Shown piece after piece: positions 8,801-14,461 of a stretch of 17,740 nt of DNA (positions are counted from its first letter, which is position 1; every line of letters starts with the position of its first letter). The notes below the pieces were generated by a model. That model made no database searches, was not told the origin of the DNA, and saw only the letters and a list, made by a program, of their open reading frames with translations. The stretch is from CADEDV01 sp036374495 (GTDB lineage: Bacteria; Bacteroidota; Bacteroidia; Chitinophagales; Chitinophagaceae). The translations under genes were made by a program, and so were the position numbers. The DNA lies in the NCBI GenBank assembly GCA_965652975.1, contig CBFGYO010000079.1:1-17740 (forward strand), given 5' to 3'.

Positions 8801-10241
8801 TTACCAAACCTTTTACTGGGATTTTGGTGATGGCGGCACCAGTTCGGCAACCAATCCTTCACACTTTTATAACTCATTCGGAAATTTTATTCCTACACTT
8901 TACCTGATAGGACCTGGAGGCTGTATGGATTCTGCCAGGGCATCCGTGAATGTGTATGATGTGGTGGCATCCTGCCAGATCGACATAAATCCAACGTCGG
9001 CCTGTAATTCTTTAATGTCCACATTTAATCTCACTATGCCACCAGGTTTTAAATTCTATTTTAATTTCGGCGATGGCAAAGTAGATTCCTCTCAGCAAAC
9101 TTCTTTGACACACCTTTATACTTCACCTGGTATTTACTACCCTTCCATTCATTTTTATGACAGGTTTGGTTGCGGTGCTCCAGTAAACGCCCCGCCGGTA
9201 AATGTATATGGCTCGCTGCCGATTTTCGATACCGATAAACGCGAGTTTTGCGATAATGGCGATGTATTTTTCATCAATTACACACTTAACAACGATCCAA
9301 TCATTTCTTCTGTCTGGGATTTCGGTGATGGTACTTCCAGTACAGCATTTGAGCCAACGCATAGTTATGTAAACCCCGGCACTTATATTACTACGCTGAC
9401 AGTAACAACTCAGAACATGTGTGTAAACACATCGACAGACACCATACGGGTATATCAAACTCCTGAGGTGTTTATTAACGGCAGGGATACCGTGTGTGTA
9501 AACCAGTCTGCTTCCTTTTCTGGCCAGCTATCACAAGCCGACTCCACCATAAAATGGCAGTGGGCCATGGGCAATGGAACTACAGCACAAACGCAAACCG
9601 CAACGGCAACCTATACGAGTACGGGCAACAACAGTATTCAGCTTATTGCTACCAACAAAATAGGTTGTGGAGACACAGCGGTGCATGTCGTAAATGTGGC
9701 GCCTCCTCCAACGGCCAGTCCCGCGGTGAATCCGCTGACGATCATTTCCGGGGGAAGTGTGCAATTAAACATGAACTATACCGGCCCCATTGTAAATTAT
9801 ACCTGGCTTCCGCTACAGAATATTGATTGTCCAACATGTCCAAACCCAACTGTCAACCCTCAATTCACTACGTTGTACAAGGTAAAGGTGGAAGACAAAT
9901 ATGGTTGCAGCAATACAGGTGAAATAACTGTCCAGGTAATTTGTAATGGTCAGAATTTCTTTATACCAAATACCTTTTCACCAAATGGTGATGGTAGCAA
10001 TGATGTATTCTACCTGCGTGGCACGGGGTTGTTCCGTGTGAAGGCCCTACGCGTGTTCAACAGGTGGGGTGAAGTAGTGTTTGAAAAACGTGAGTTCCCG
10101 GTCAACAATCCTTCTTACGGATGGGATGGTACCTACAAAGGGAAAAAGGGAAATGCAGATGTATATATTTACCAATTGGAACTGATGTGTAATAACGGTG
10201 AATTGATAAAATATTCCGGCAATATTGCCCTTATCCGGTAA
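5865..10241 (+). CDS. Giant PKD-repeat surface protein with type B T9SS sorting domain
   Basis: A 1458-residue exported protein, probably an adhesin or gliding/surface protein exported by the type IX secretion system. Seen: a signal peptide (residues 1-29, ending STAGYAQ), then about 15 PKD-like domains, each centred on a W-D-F-G-D-G-type motif (W64, 151, 236, 316, 396, 480, 567, 649, 733, 819, 902, 985, F1066, 1151, 1233). A Cys-rich Ig-like linker follows (about 1280-1360), then a C-terminal type B gliding-motility sorting domain (about 1363-1458: FIPNTFSPNGDGSNDVF, VFNRWGEVVFE, GWDGTYKG, DVYIYQLE, GNIALIR). The start is TTG: a stop lies two codons upstream, and the first in-frame ATG (residue 20) falls inside the signal peptide. 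The stop is 10 bases before the ATG of the PorP/SprF gene, implying an operon. Ligand unknown. Confidence 0.92.
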   Translation: MTEKLIHTLKKLTASLILFMLVGSTAGYAQAPVAAFTTDKTTGCATLQIQFTDQSTGSPFSWNWDFGNGQLSSIRNPVVYYTQPGVYTVRLIVKNAFGVDEEVKTSLITVTPASNASFSANLTTACAPATIQFTDQSTTPPGAGAITSWKWDFGDGNTSTQQNPTHTYTSTGFYTVSLQITNSTGCQSFSSIGRYIRIVNGIAADFTVSQPGTCRPPFLINFTDQSSGPGNLTYSWTFGNGNPGSTLKNPTSTYAAAGNYNVQLDVQSDLGCRGSITKNISITGKTTNFNIPPSICIGQTVTFQNNSNPAPVSSTWDFGDGTTSSQINPSKTFLSGGTFPVTLLNNYGNCVDSVTQNVTVITQPAVNFKANDSTACRAPFTVQFTDLSPSANTWLWDFGDGSTSNQQNPSHTYTTSGAFNVTLTITLPGGCSNTITKTQYIKIGGTTLVIQNAPSGGCIPYSYSPLVTIQSIDSIVGYQWDMGEAGGTYNIKSPTHNYTTAGNFDITLTVTTQTGCTETITIPNGVRTGVRPIVNFNFSPNNICASTQIQFNDLSTTTPGAFVQWFWDFGDSTVSEIKNPTHIYEDTGSLRIKLIVRNNGCEDSAFQMIKVLPPVAKFGYDVNCSNRLQVTFLDSSLANPAYGPITYEWHMGDPANTIITGPTPPTFTYPAFGTYTASLTVTNGPCSYTKTKLIELLNESAAFTSNKNPICKSESFTLSATTSNPNYIKDYTWTIGSAVIADTTRSIDFILSTYGTYDVTLTLEDIHGCFTSTTVADFMTVSGPRANFIPNGPGGCINSTVGFTDQSTLAAGPIVQWTWNYGDGTQQTYTSPPFTHTYAETGSYNVSLMIRDNANCADTITKNNAVLITKPVAAFKADTVYCPLAPLQFVDTSSGSGLTHSWTFGDGGVSTLQNPTHAYALGDNAYTVKLVITDMVGCKDSVTKTDYVKIRSPQAAFDILDSAGICLPLQTTFVFKGTNYQTFYWDFGDGGTSSATNPSHFYNSFGNFIPTLYLIGPGGCMDSARASVNVYDVVASCQIDINPTSACNSLMSTFNLTMPPGFKFYFNFGDGKVDSSQQTSLTHLYTSPGIYYPSIHFYDRFGCGAPVNAPPVNVYGSLPIFDTDKREFCDNGDVFFINYTLNNDPIISSVWDFGDGTSSTAFEPTHSYVNPGTYITTLTVTTQNMCVNTSTDTIRVYQTPEVFINGRDTVCVNQSASFSGQLSQADSTIKWQWAMGNGTTAQTQTATATYTSTGNNSIQLIATNKIGCGDTAVHVVNVAPPPTASPAVNPLTIISGGSVQLNMNYTGPIVNYTWLPLQNIDCPTCPNPTVNPQFTTLYKVKVEDKYGCSNTGEITVQVICNGQNFFIPNTFSPNGDGSNDVFYLRGTGLFRVKALRVFNRWGEVVFEKREFPVNNPSYGWDGTYKGKKGNADVYIYQLELMCNNGELIKYSGNIALIR
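5952..9705 (+). repeat. Array of 15 divergent PKD-domain coding repeats
   Basis: Units of roughly 75-92 codons recur through the PKD gene. At DNA level the best conserved stretch is TGGGATTTTGG(T/C)GATGG and variants, seen for example at 6315, 6810, 7050, 7563, 8817 and 9315. Units 6, 8, 9 and 13 depart most from the W-D-F-G-D-G consensus. Fourteen of the 15 units carry one Cys near the start and a second in a GC or xC motif near the end of the unit. The units are too divergent to be a recent tandem expansion. Confidence 0.85.
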
Positions 10242-10251
10242 AGGCATAACA

Positions 10252-11259
10252 ATGAATATGAGACTCAGATTGCTGACTTTACTTTGCTGTTTGCAGGCAA
10301 CACTGCTAACGGCGCAGGATATCCATTTTTCTCAATTCTTCGAAGCACCTTTATTGAGAAATCCTTCCCTGGCGGGAATATATACCGGAGATATTCGTGT
10401 GCAGGCTGTTTACCGTGATCAATGGAATTCTGTGACCAATGCATACAAAACAGGATCGCTCGATGCCGAGTTTAAGATGCCGGTGGGCAAAGCGGAAGAT
10501 TTCATTACCATCGGTGGCCAGTTGCTTTATGACAGGGCAGGTACAATTGGCTGGACTTCCACACATGTATTACCTGCAATTAATTATCATAAGTCGATCA
10601 GTGCCGACAAAAACCGCTATCTGTCACTGGGATTTATGGGAGGCTGGGTGCAACGAAGGTTTGATCCTTCAAAAATGACGACCAATTCACAGTATGATGG
10701 CGGTGGTATTGGCGAAAACTTTACTTCGGCCCAATACAATTATCTCGATGGCAGCGTAGGTATGAGTTATAATGCAAACCTCAATTCCAACCCGGAAAAT
10801 AATTTCTTTCTTGGAGCCGCATACCATCATATTACCAAACCAACAACATCCTTTTACCAGGACAATAGTATTAGCCTTACACCCAAATGGGTGTTTTCAG
10901 GCGGTTTGCGATTTGGTGTAAATGAATATGCATACCTGACCATCCAGGCCGACCATTCCATGCAAGGCAATTACAAAGAAACGATTGGCGGAGGAATGTA
11001 TGGTCTCAAACTGGGCGGTGATCCCGATGATCCTGATTATGTAATACACGCCGGAGGTTTCCTTCGCTGGAATGATGCATTGATACCGGTTATTAAACTT
11101 GACTATTCTCCCTTTTCGATGGCGATAAGTTATGACGTAAACATTTCAAAGCTGAAGCCCTCCAGTTATGGTCGGGGTGGATTTGAAATTTCACTTTCTT
11201 ATATTGGAAAAAGGCAAAAGAACTCTTCGCTGGATTATTCGAAGTGCCCACGATTTTAA
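10252..11259 (+). CDS. PorP/SprF-family type IX secretion outer-membrane protein
   Basis: A 335-residue member of the PorP/SprF family. It has a signal peptide (about 21 residues, LLTAQ), then the diagnostic DIHFSQFFEAPLLRNPSLAG opening, YRDQW, and a series of amphipathic strands (YLSLGFMGGW, FFLGAAYHH, AYLTIQADHS) ending SLSYIGKR. Family knowledge: PorP is needed for T9SS in Porphyromonas, and SprF-like proteins sit beside and assist one large T9SS-exported surface protein such as SprB. The predicted role here is secretion or surface attachment of the PKD protein encoded just upstream. ATG 10252 is chosen (10258 is a near alternative) because it lies after the upstream stop and gives a proper signal peptide; the longer in-frame reading from 10225 would overlap the upstream gene. 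A large hairpin begins 5 bases after the stop. Confidence 0.92.
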   Translation: MNMRLRLLTLLCCLQATLLTAQDIHFSQFFEAPLLRNPSLAGIYTGDIRVQAVYRDQWNSVTNAYKTGSLDAEFKMPVGKAEDFITIGGQLLYDRAGTIGWTSTHVLPAINYHKSISADKNRYLSLGFMGGWVQRRFDPSKMTTNSQYDGGGIGENFTSAQYNYLDGSVGMSYNANLNSNPENNFFLGAAYHHITKPTTSFYQDNSISLTPKWVFSGGLRFGVNEYAYLTIQADHSMQGNYKETIGGGMYGLKLGGDPDDPDYVIHAGGFLRWNDALIPVIKLDYSPFSMAISYDVNISKLKPSSYGRGGFEISLSYIGKRQKNSSLDYSKCPRF

Positions 11260-11264
11260 GAACT

Positions 11265-11315
11265 GCGGGAAACAGAGCTGGAGTGTTAACTCCTCGCTCC
11301 CGCTCTGTTTCTCGC
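11265..11315 (+). repeat. Palindrome copy A directly after the PorP/SprF stop
   Basis: Two 21-base arms (11265-11285 and 11295-11315) flank a 9-base loop. They pair at 20 of 21 positions if two G-U pairs are allowed, with one U-C mismatch. The right arm is identical over all 21 bases to the right arm of copy B. Position right after the stop suggests it could act as a terminator, but it is followed by a CT-rich stretch and not a clean T-run. Confidence 0.8.
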
Positions 11316-11568
11316 ACTCTCTCTTTACTATCTACCCTGATTTTTCTTTTCGTTATTAATTCTCTTTGAAAACTTATGGCAATTTATACATAGGATCACC
11401 GCATAGTACCTCTCTGCGCGATTAGAAAGTGCCTACGTCTTCAAAAGCAGAGCGAGAAACAGAGCGGGAGCGAGGAATTGACGCTCCCGCTCTGTTTCTC
11501 GCACTCACTTCCTCGGCCATCTAACCTTAATTCCTTTCTTTTGTTATTAATTTCAATTAAAAAAACTT
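11316..11568. other. Gene-free region between the PorP/SprF and peroxiredoxin genes
   Basis: The whole gap between stop and start (11260-11568, 309 bases) holds no convincing gene. It carries both palindromes and the duplicated leader listed separately. The part unique to the middle (about 11394-11451) shows no similarity to anything else in the window. No exact TAnnTTTG box was found before the peroxiredoxin gene. Confidence 0.6.
11452..11502 (+). repeat. Palindrome copy B, perfect 21-bp stem
   Basis: Arms 11452-11472 and 11482-11502 are perfect reverse complements over 21 bases, with the 9-base loop AGGAATTGA. The left arm sits in a short internal repeat (CAGAGCG twice in about 20 bases). 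GC-rich arms stand out from the AT-rich surroundings. No T-run follows, and the peroxiredoxin start is 66 bases downstream. Confidence 0.88.
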
Positions 11569-12039
11569 ATGGCAATTCAAGTAGGGCAGACTGCACCCGA
11601 TTTTACTTTATACGACTCTGAAAAAAAACAACGTACTCTTTCAGAGTTCAGGGGACAAAATGTATTACTGCTCTTCTTCCCGCTTGCATTCACCAGTGTG
11701 TGTACAAAAGAACTGTGCTCGGTGCGGGATAATCTTTCTGTATACAACAATGCAAACGTGATAGTGCTGGGCATATCTGTGGACTCGTTGCAAACCCTTG
11801 CCCGTTTTAAGGAAGACCAGCGGCTCAATTTTACCTTGTTAAGTGATTTCAATAAAGAAGTGTCCACCGCTTACGACTGTATTTATGAAATATTCGGCCA
11901 CAATATGCGCGGCGTTTCCAAACGCGCCGCCTTCCTGATCGATAAAAACGGGAAGGTAAAATATGCCGAAGTTCTGGAGAATGCGGGGCAGGTTCCAGAT
12001 TTCGAATCAATACAGTTACAACTAGCCCAATTGGACTAA
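11569..12039 (+). CDS. Peroxiredoxin, BCP/AhpE-like
   Basis: A 156-residue cytoplasmic thioredoxin-fold peroxidase that reduces peroxides using a reactive thiol. Seen: the N-terminal APDFTL motif (9-14), the peroxidatic site FPLAFTSVC with P38, T42 and C45, and a second cysteine C50 five residues on, the position used as resolving cysteine in BCP-type enzymes. A downstream KRAAFLIDKNGKVKY segment supplies the conserved arginine. The FPLAFT wording resembles AhpE, while the C45/C50 pair resembles BCP, so the subfamily is left open. No signal peptide. The ATG is the canonical family start, and the first codons and leader are duplicated upstream as a broken copy. It appears monocistronic; the next gene has its own promoter box. 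Confidence 0.93.
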   Translation: MAIQVGQTAPDFTLYDSEKKQRTLSEFRGQNVLLLFFPLAFTSVCTKELCSVRDNLSVYNNANVIVLGISVDSLQTLARFKEDQRLNFTLLSDFNKEVSTAYDCIYEIFGHNMRGVSKRAAFLIDKNGKVKYAEVLENAGQVPDFESIQLQLAQLD

Positions 12040-12158
12040 TTTTTAGTTAAAAAATTGTATACTAGCAGTTCAAAACCATTGAGTTACAATTAGTAAGAAT
12101 ATTTGCGGCAAATACTTTGCATAAGTAAAAAAAACGGACTATTATTGAAAAATAAAAG

Positions 12159-12166
12159 TAAATTTG
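12159..12166 (+). promoter_or_regulatory. -7 box of the small T9SS sorting-domain gene
   Basis: TAAATTTG matches the Bacteroidota -7 consensus exactly and ends 5 bases before the proposed TTG start at 12172, the same geometry as the YitT-family gene. No good -33 TTTG lies at the expected distance. The box decides the start: longer in-frame readings from 12103 would begin upstream of transcription. Confidence 0.48.
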
Positions 12167-12171
12167 TTTCG

Positions 12172-12513
12172 TTGAAGCGAATTATACCCATATTATCCAT
12201 TATTCTATTGACAGCCATCCATTCACAGGCCCAACCTCCCCGTAATGTGCCTGCCGCGGATGCTGGCGAAAAGGTAAAACTGTATCCAAACCCTGCTACC
12301 TCTTACATTACATTCGATATTCAGAAAGATTTCCAGAAGGGAATGTCGATACAGGTATATCATTTTCTCGGCAGAAAAATGTACGAAACCCAGAACATCC
12401 TTGAAAAGACGACATTGAACCTGGGTGAGTATAGTCGCGGAGTGTATATCTATCATATCCGGGATCAGAACGGCAAACTGGTCGATTCCGGAAAGTTCCA
12501 GGTTTCCAAGTAA
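12172..12513 (+). CDS. Minimal T9SS type A sorting-domain protein
   Basis: A 113-residue exported protein. With TTG at 12172 as start it begins MKRIIPILSIILLTAIHSQA, a textbook signal peptide; no ATG is available upstream of it, and an in-frame TTG at 12103 would add 23 residues of unlikely N-terminus. Cleavage before QPPRN leaves about 93 residues. Of these roughly 14 are linker and the rest match the type A T9SS C-terminal sorting domain: KLYPNPATSYITFDI, a middle YHFLGRKMYE strand, LNLGEYSRGVYIYHI, and a terminal GKFQV strand. Such domains normally follow large cargo and are removed on secretion, so this protein is a sorting signal with almost no passenger. Its role is unknown. It converges with the methyltransferase gene, 61 bases apart. 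Confidence 0.8.
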   Translation: MKRIIPILSIILLTAIHSQAQPPRNVPAADAGEKVKLYPNPATSYITFDIQKDFQKGMSIQVYHFLGRKMYETQNILEKTTLNLGEYSRGVYIYHIRDQNGKLVDSGKFQVSK

Positions 12514-12574
12514 CGGCGCTGTTTAAATAGATTACAAAGCAGTTCAGTACCCCTGTACATGAATCATGCTTTCC

Positions 12575-13747
12575 TTACATCACCTGTATGATAAGGAATT
12601 TAAGGTATTGTGTATTCTCCAAATTCCATATTATAGGGTGATCAGCCGATTGGGCCTGGAATACCACCTGCCTGATTTTTCTCCGTGCATCTTTGGCAGC
12701 CATATCGATGGTTTGTAAAAACATTTCTGCATTCACCAGGTTGGTACAGGATGAAGTAACAAGGAAACCGCCAGGACGAATCAACTTCATGCCCCGCAGG
12801 TTTATCTCTTTATATCCTGTAATTGCTTTTTGTATGGTTTCCCTGCTTTTGGTAAAAGCAGGAGGGTCGAGCATCACCACATCATATTGTCGTCCATCTT
12901 TACCCCATTGCTTTAATACGTCGAATGCATTGGCTGTTTCAAACCTGCAATTGGAAGTTAATCCGTTTAGGGCCGCATTGCGATTGGCCTGCTCTACTGC
13001 ATTTTCCGAAATATCCAGGCCCAATACCGACTTTGCTCCATAATAAGCAGCATGTATTTCAAACGTTCCCGTATAGGTAAATGCTCCCAGGACTTCTGCA
13101 TCTTTGACGATATGTCGTATGGCGCGCCGATTGTCTTGCTGGTCGAGAAAATATCCCGTTTTTTGGCCATTCTCAATATCCACATGAAACTTCAATCCAT
13201 TTTCATTGATGATGATCTGTGTATCAAAAGGTGCGGATAAAAAGCCTTTATGCCGGGGCAATCCTTCCAGTTCCCTTACAGGCACATCATTTCGCTCATA
13301 AATACCCCGCGGTTTGAAAATGCCCTCCAATGCTTTTACAATTGCCGGTTTCCATTTATCTATCCCCAAAGCAAGTGTTTGAATGACAAAGTAGTCGTTG
13401 AATTTGTCGATGATAAGTTGAGGCAATCCGTCAGCTTCGCCGAATACGAGACGACAGTTTTCGATATACCCTAGCTTTTTCCGGTACTCCCAGCAGGCGG
13501 CGATACGGTTATGAAAAAACTGCTCGTTGATCTCGTCTTTTTTGTCCCGGGTGAGGAGCCTCACCACAATTTGGGACTTGGGATTGACATAACCCTTGCC
13601 TATAAATTTTTTATCATAGGTAAATACGTCGGCTATTTCGCCACCTTCGAAGCTGCCATCCATCTTTTCCACTTCGTTGTTGAATATCCAGGGATGTCCA
13701 TTTACCACCCTGTTGGATATTTTGCGCTTCAAATAAATATTACTCAT
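12575..13747 (-). CDS. rlmI: RlmI-family class I SAM-dependent rRNA methyltransferase
   Basis: A 390-residue protein with an N-terminal PUA-like RNA-binding domain (MSNIYLKRKISNRVVNGHPWIFNNEV, about 1-75) and a Rossmann methyltransferase domain (about 190-390). It carries the family signature DIENGQKTGYFLDQQ (190-204), motif I VLGAFTYTGTFEIHAA (219-234), the acidic SAM-ribose residue in LGLDIS (242-247), DPPAF (294-298) and TSSCT (331-335, C334). E. coli RlmI makes m5C1962 in 23S rRNA; the same product is likely here but unproven, since related COG1092 enzymes exist. Motif I has Gly and Thr where RlmI usually reads N-x-F-S-Y-T-G-G-F. ATG at 13747 is chosen over an in-frame TTG at 13765 because MSNIYLKR is the usual family start. 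Cytoplasmic. Confidence 0.9.
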   Translation of the reverse strand: MSNIYLKRKISNRVVNGHPWIFNNEVEKMDGSFEGGEIADVFTYDKKFIGKGYVNPKSQIVVRLLTRDKKDEINEQFFHNRIAACWEYRKKLGYIENCRLVFGEADGLPQLIIDKFNDYFVIQTLALGIDKWKPAIVKALEGIFKPRGIYERNDVPVRELEGLPRHKGFLSAPFDTQIIINENGLKFHVDIENGQKTGYFLDQQDNRRAIRHIVKDAEVLGAFTYTGTFEIHAAYYGAKSVLGLDISENAVEQANRNAALNGLTSNCRFETANAFDVLKQWGKDGRQYDVVMLDPPAFTKSRETIQKAITGYKEINLRGMKLIRPGGFLVTSSCTNLVNAEMFLQTIDMAAKDARRKIRQVVFQAQSADHPIIWNLENTQYLKFLIIQVM

Positions 13748-13833
13748 AAGCCGCGAAGATAGCAAACTGAAGGGCGGCAGTTGGAAGGCAGGCTGGAGCT
13801 CCTTTTCCCGGTCATTTTGTCTACAAAGCTTCC

Positions 13834-13864
13834 ATTGGCAGTATTCTTGACAAGCTTACCTTTG
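13834..13864 (+). promoter_or_regulatory. Promoter of the grpE-dnaJ operon
   Basis: ATTG (13834-13837), 19 bases, then an exact TAnnTTTG match, TACCTTTG (13857-13864). The grpE ATG lies 16 bases after the box, predicting a leader of about 10-13 bases. This is the best-spaced vegetative promoter in the window. No CIRCE-type inverted repeat (TTAGCACTC-like) was seen, so HrcA control is not suggested. Confidence 0.62.
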
Positions 13865-13880
13865 CAAACAATTTGAAAAA

Positions 13881-14453
13881 ATGCCAGAAAAAGATATGAA
13901 GGAAGAACAGCATATTAATCCTGATTCAAATAGTGGTATCGACATCAATACGGACGAAAACCAGAGTGGCACAACGCACCTGAATGAGCCTGTAGGCGAG
14001 GAAACGGAGTTGGAAAAGCTTAGAATGGAGCTGGAAGAGGCTAAGGATAAATACCTTCGGAAAGTTGCCGAGTTTGATAACTTCAAGCGCCGCAGTGCAA
14101 AGGAAAGAATCGAAATGCTGCAGACCGCAGGCCGTGACGTGATCACGGAACTGCTGGTGGTACTGGATGATTGCGAGCGTGCCCAAAAACAGTTGGAAAC
14201 CAACGACGGCAATGATGCTGTTAAGGAAGGCGTGATGCTTGTTTTCAATAAGCTGCGCGCAATATTGCAGGCAAGGGGCGTTAAGCCTATGAATGCAACC
14301 AGCCAGGAATTCAATCCAGACCTGCACGAAGCTATTGCAGAGATACCCGCTCCTACACCAGAAATGAAAGGTAAAGTAGTGGACGAAGTAGTAAAAGGCT
14401 ATTACCTTAATGATAAAATAATTCGCCACGCTAAAGTTGTAGTTGGGAAATAA
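13881..14453 (+). CDS. grpE: GrpE, nucleotide exchange factor for DnaK
   Basis: A 190-residue cytoplasmic co-chaperone that releases ADP from DnaK during protein folding and heat-stress recovery. The first 40 or so residues are acidic and disordered-looking. Residues about 40-80 form the long dimerising coiled coil (ELEKLRMELEEAKDKYLRKVAEFDNFKRRSAKE), followed by the four-helix segment (VITELLVVLDDCERA) and the C-terminal beta-wing with the family pattern FNPDLHEAI and VVDEVVKGYYLNDKIIRHAKVVVGK. Length is normal for Bacteroidota. ATG 13881 is used; an in-frame ATG five codons on is less likely. It lies 8 bases upstream of dnaJ in one operon; dnaK is not in the window. Confidence 0.97.
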   Translation: MPEKDMKEEQHINPDSNSGIDINTDENQSGTTHLNEPVGEETELEKLRMELEEAKDKYLRKVAEFDNFKRRSAKERIEMLQTAGRDVITELLVVLDDCERAQKQLETNDGNDAVKEGVMLVFNKLRAILQARGVKPMNATSQEFNPDLHEAIAEIPAPTPEMKGKVVDEVVKGYYLNDKIIRHAKVVVGK

Positions 14454-14461
14454 CGCAAGCC

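Larger units (their letters stand above)
11295..11577 (+). repeat. Degenerate direct duplication: palindrome arm, leader and first codons of the peroxiredoxin gene
   Basis: The order right palindrome arm, pyrimidine-rich leader, GTTATTAATT, AACTTATGGCAATT occurs twice. Copy A: 11295-11315, 11352-11361, 11371-11384. Copy B: 11482-11502, 11543-11552, 11564-11577. The offset is 187 to 193 bases, with 6 bases of net insertion in copy B. In copy A the ATG at 11376 opens only ATG GCA ATT TAT ACA TAG (11376-11393), a five-codon stub of the peroxiredoxin start. The leaders between the conserved blocks have diverged. Confidence 0.75.

Noticed and set aside
5952..9705. Recent tandem repeat expansion in the PKD gene
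   Set aside because: The repeats share only short protein motifs. DNA identity is confined to about 17 bases around the WDFGDG codons, so the array is old and diverged.
11265..11502. CRISPR-like repeats
   Set aside because: Only two copies, each a long palindrome with a 9-base loop. There is no regular spacer series and no cas gene.
12571..12598. Bidirectional terminator between the small T9SS gene and rlmI (TTCCTTA/TAAGGAA hairpin)
   Set aside because: The left arm covers the rlmI stop codon and the rest of the hairpin lies in its last codons, and no T-run follows on either strand, so the pairing may be chance.
13800..13880. CIRCE/HrcA operator before grpE
   Set aside because: No TTAGCACTC-N9-GAGTGCTAA-like inverted repeat is present; only a vegetative promoter is seen.
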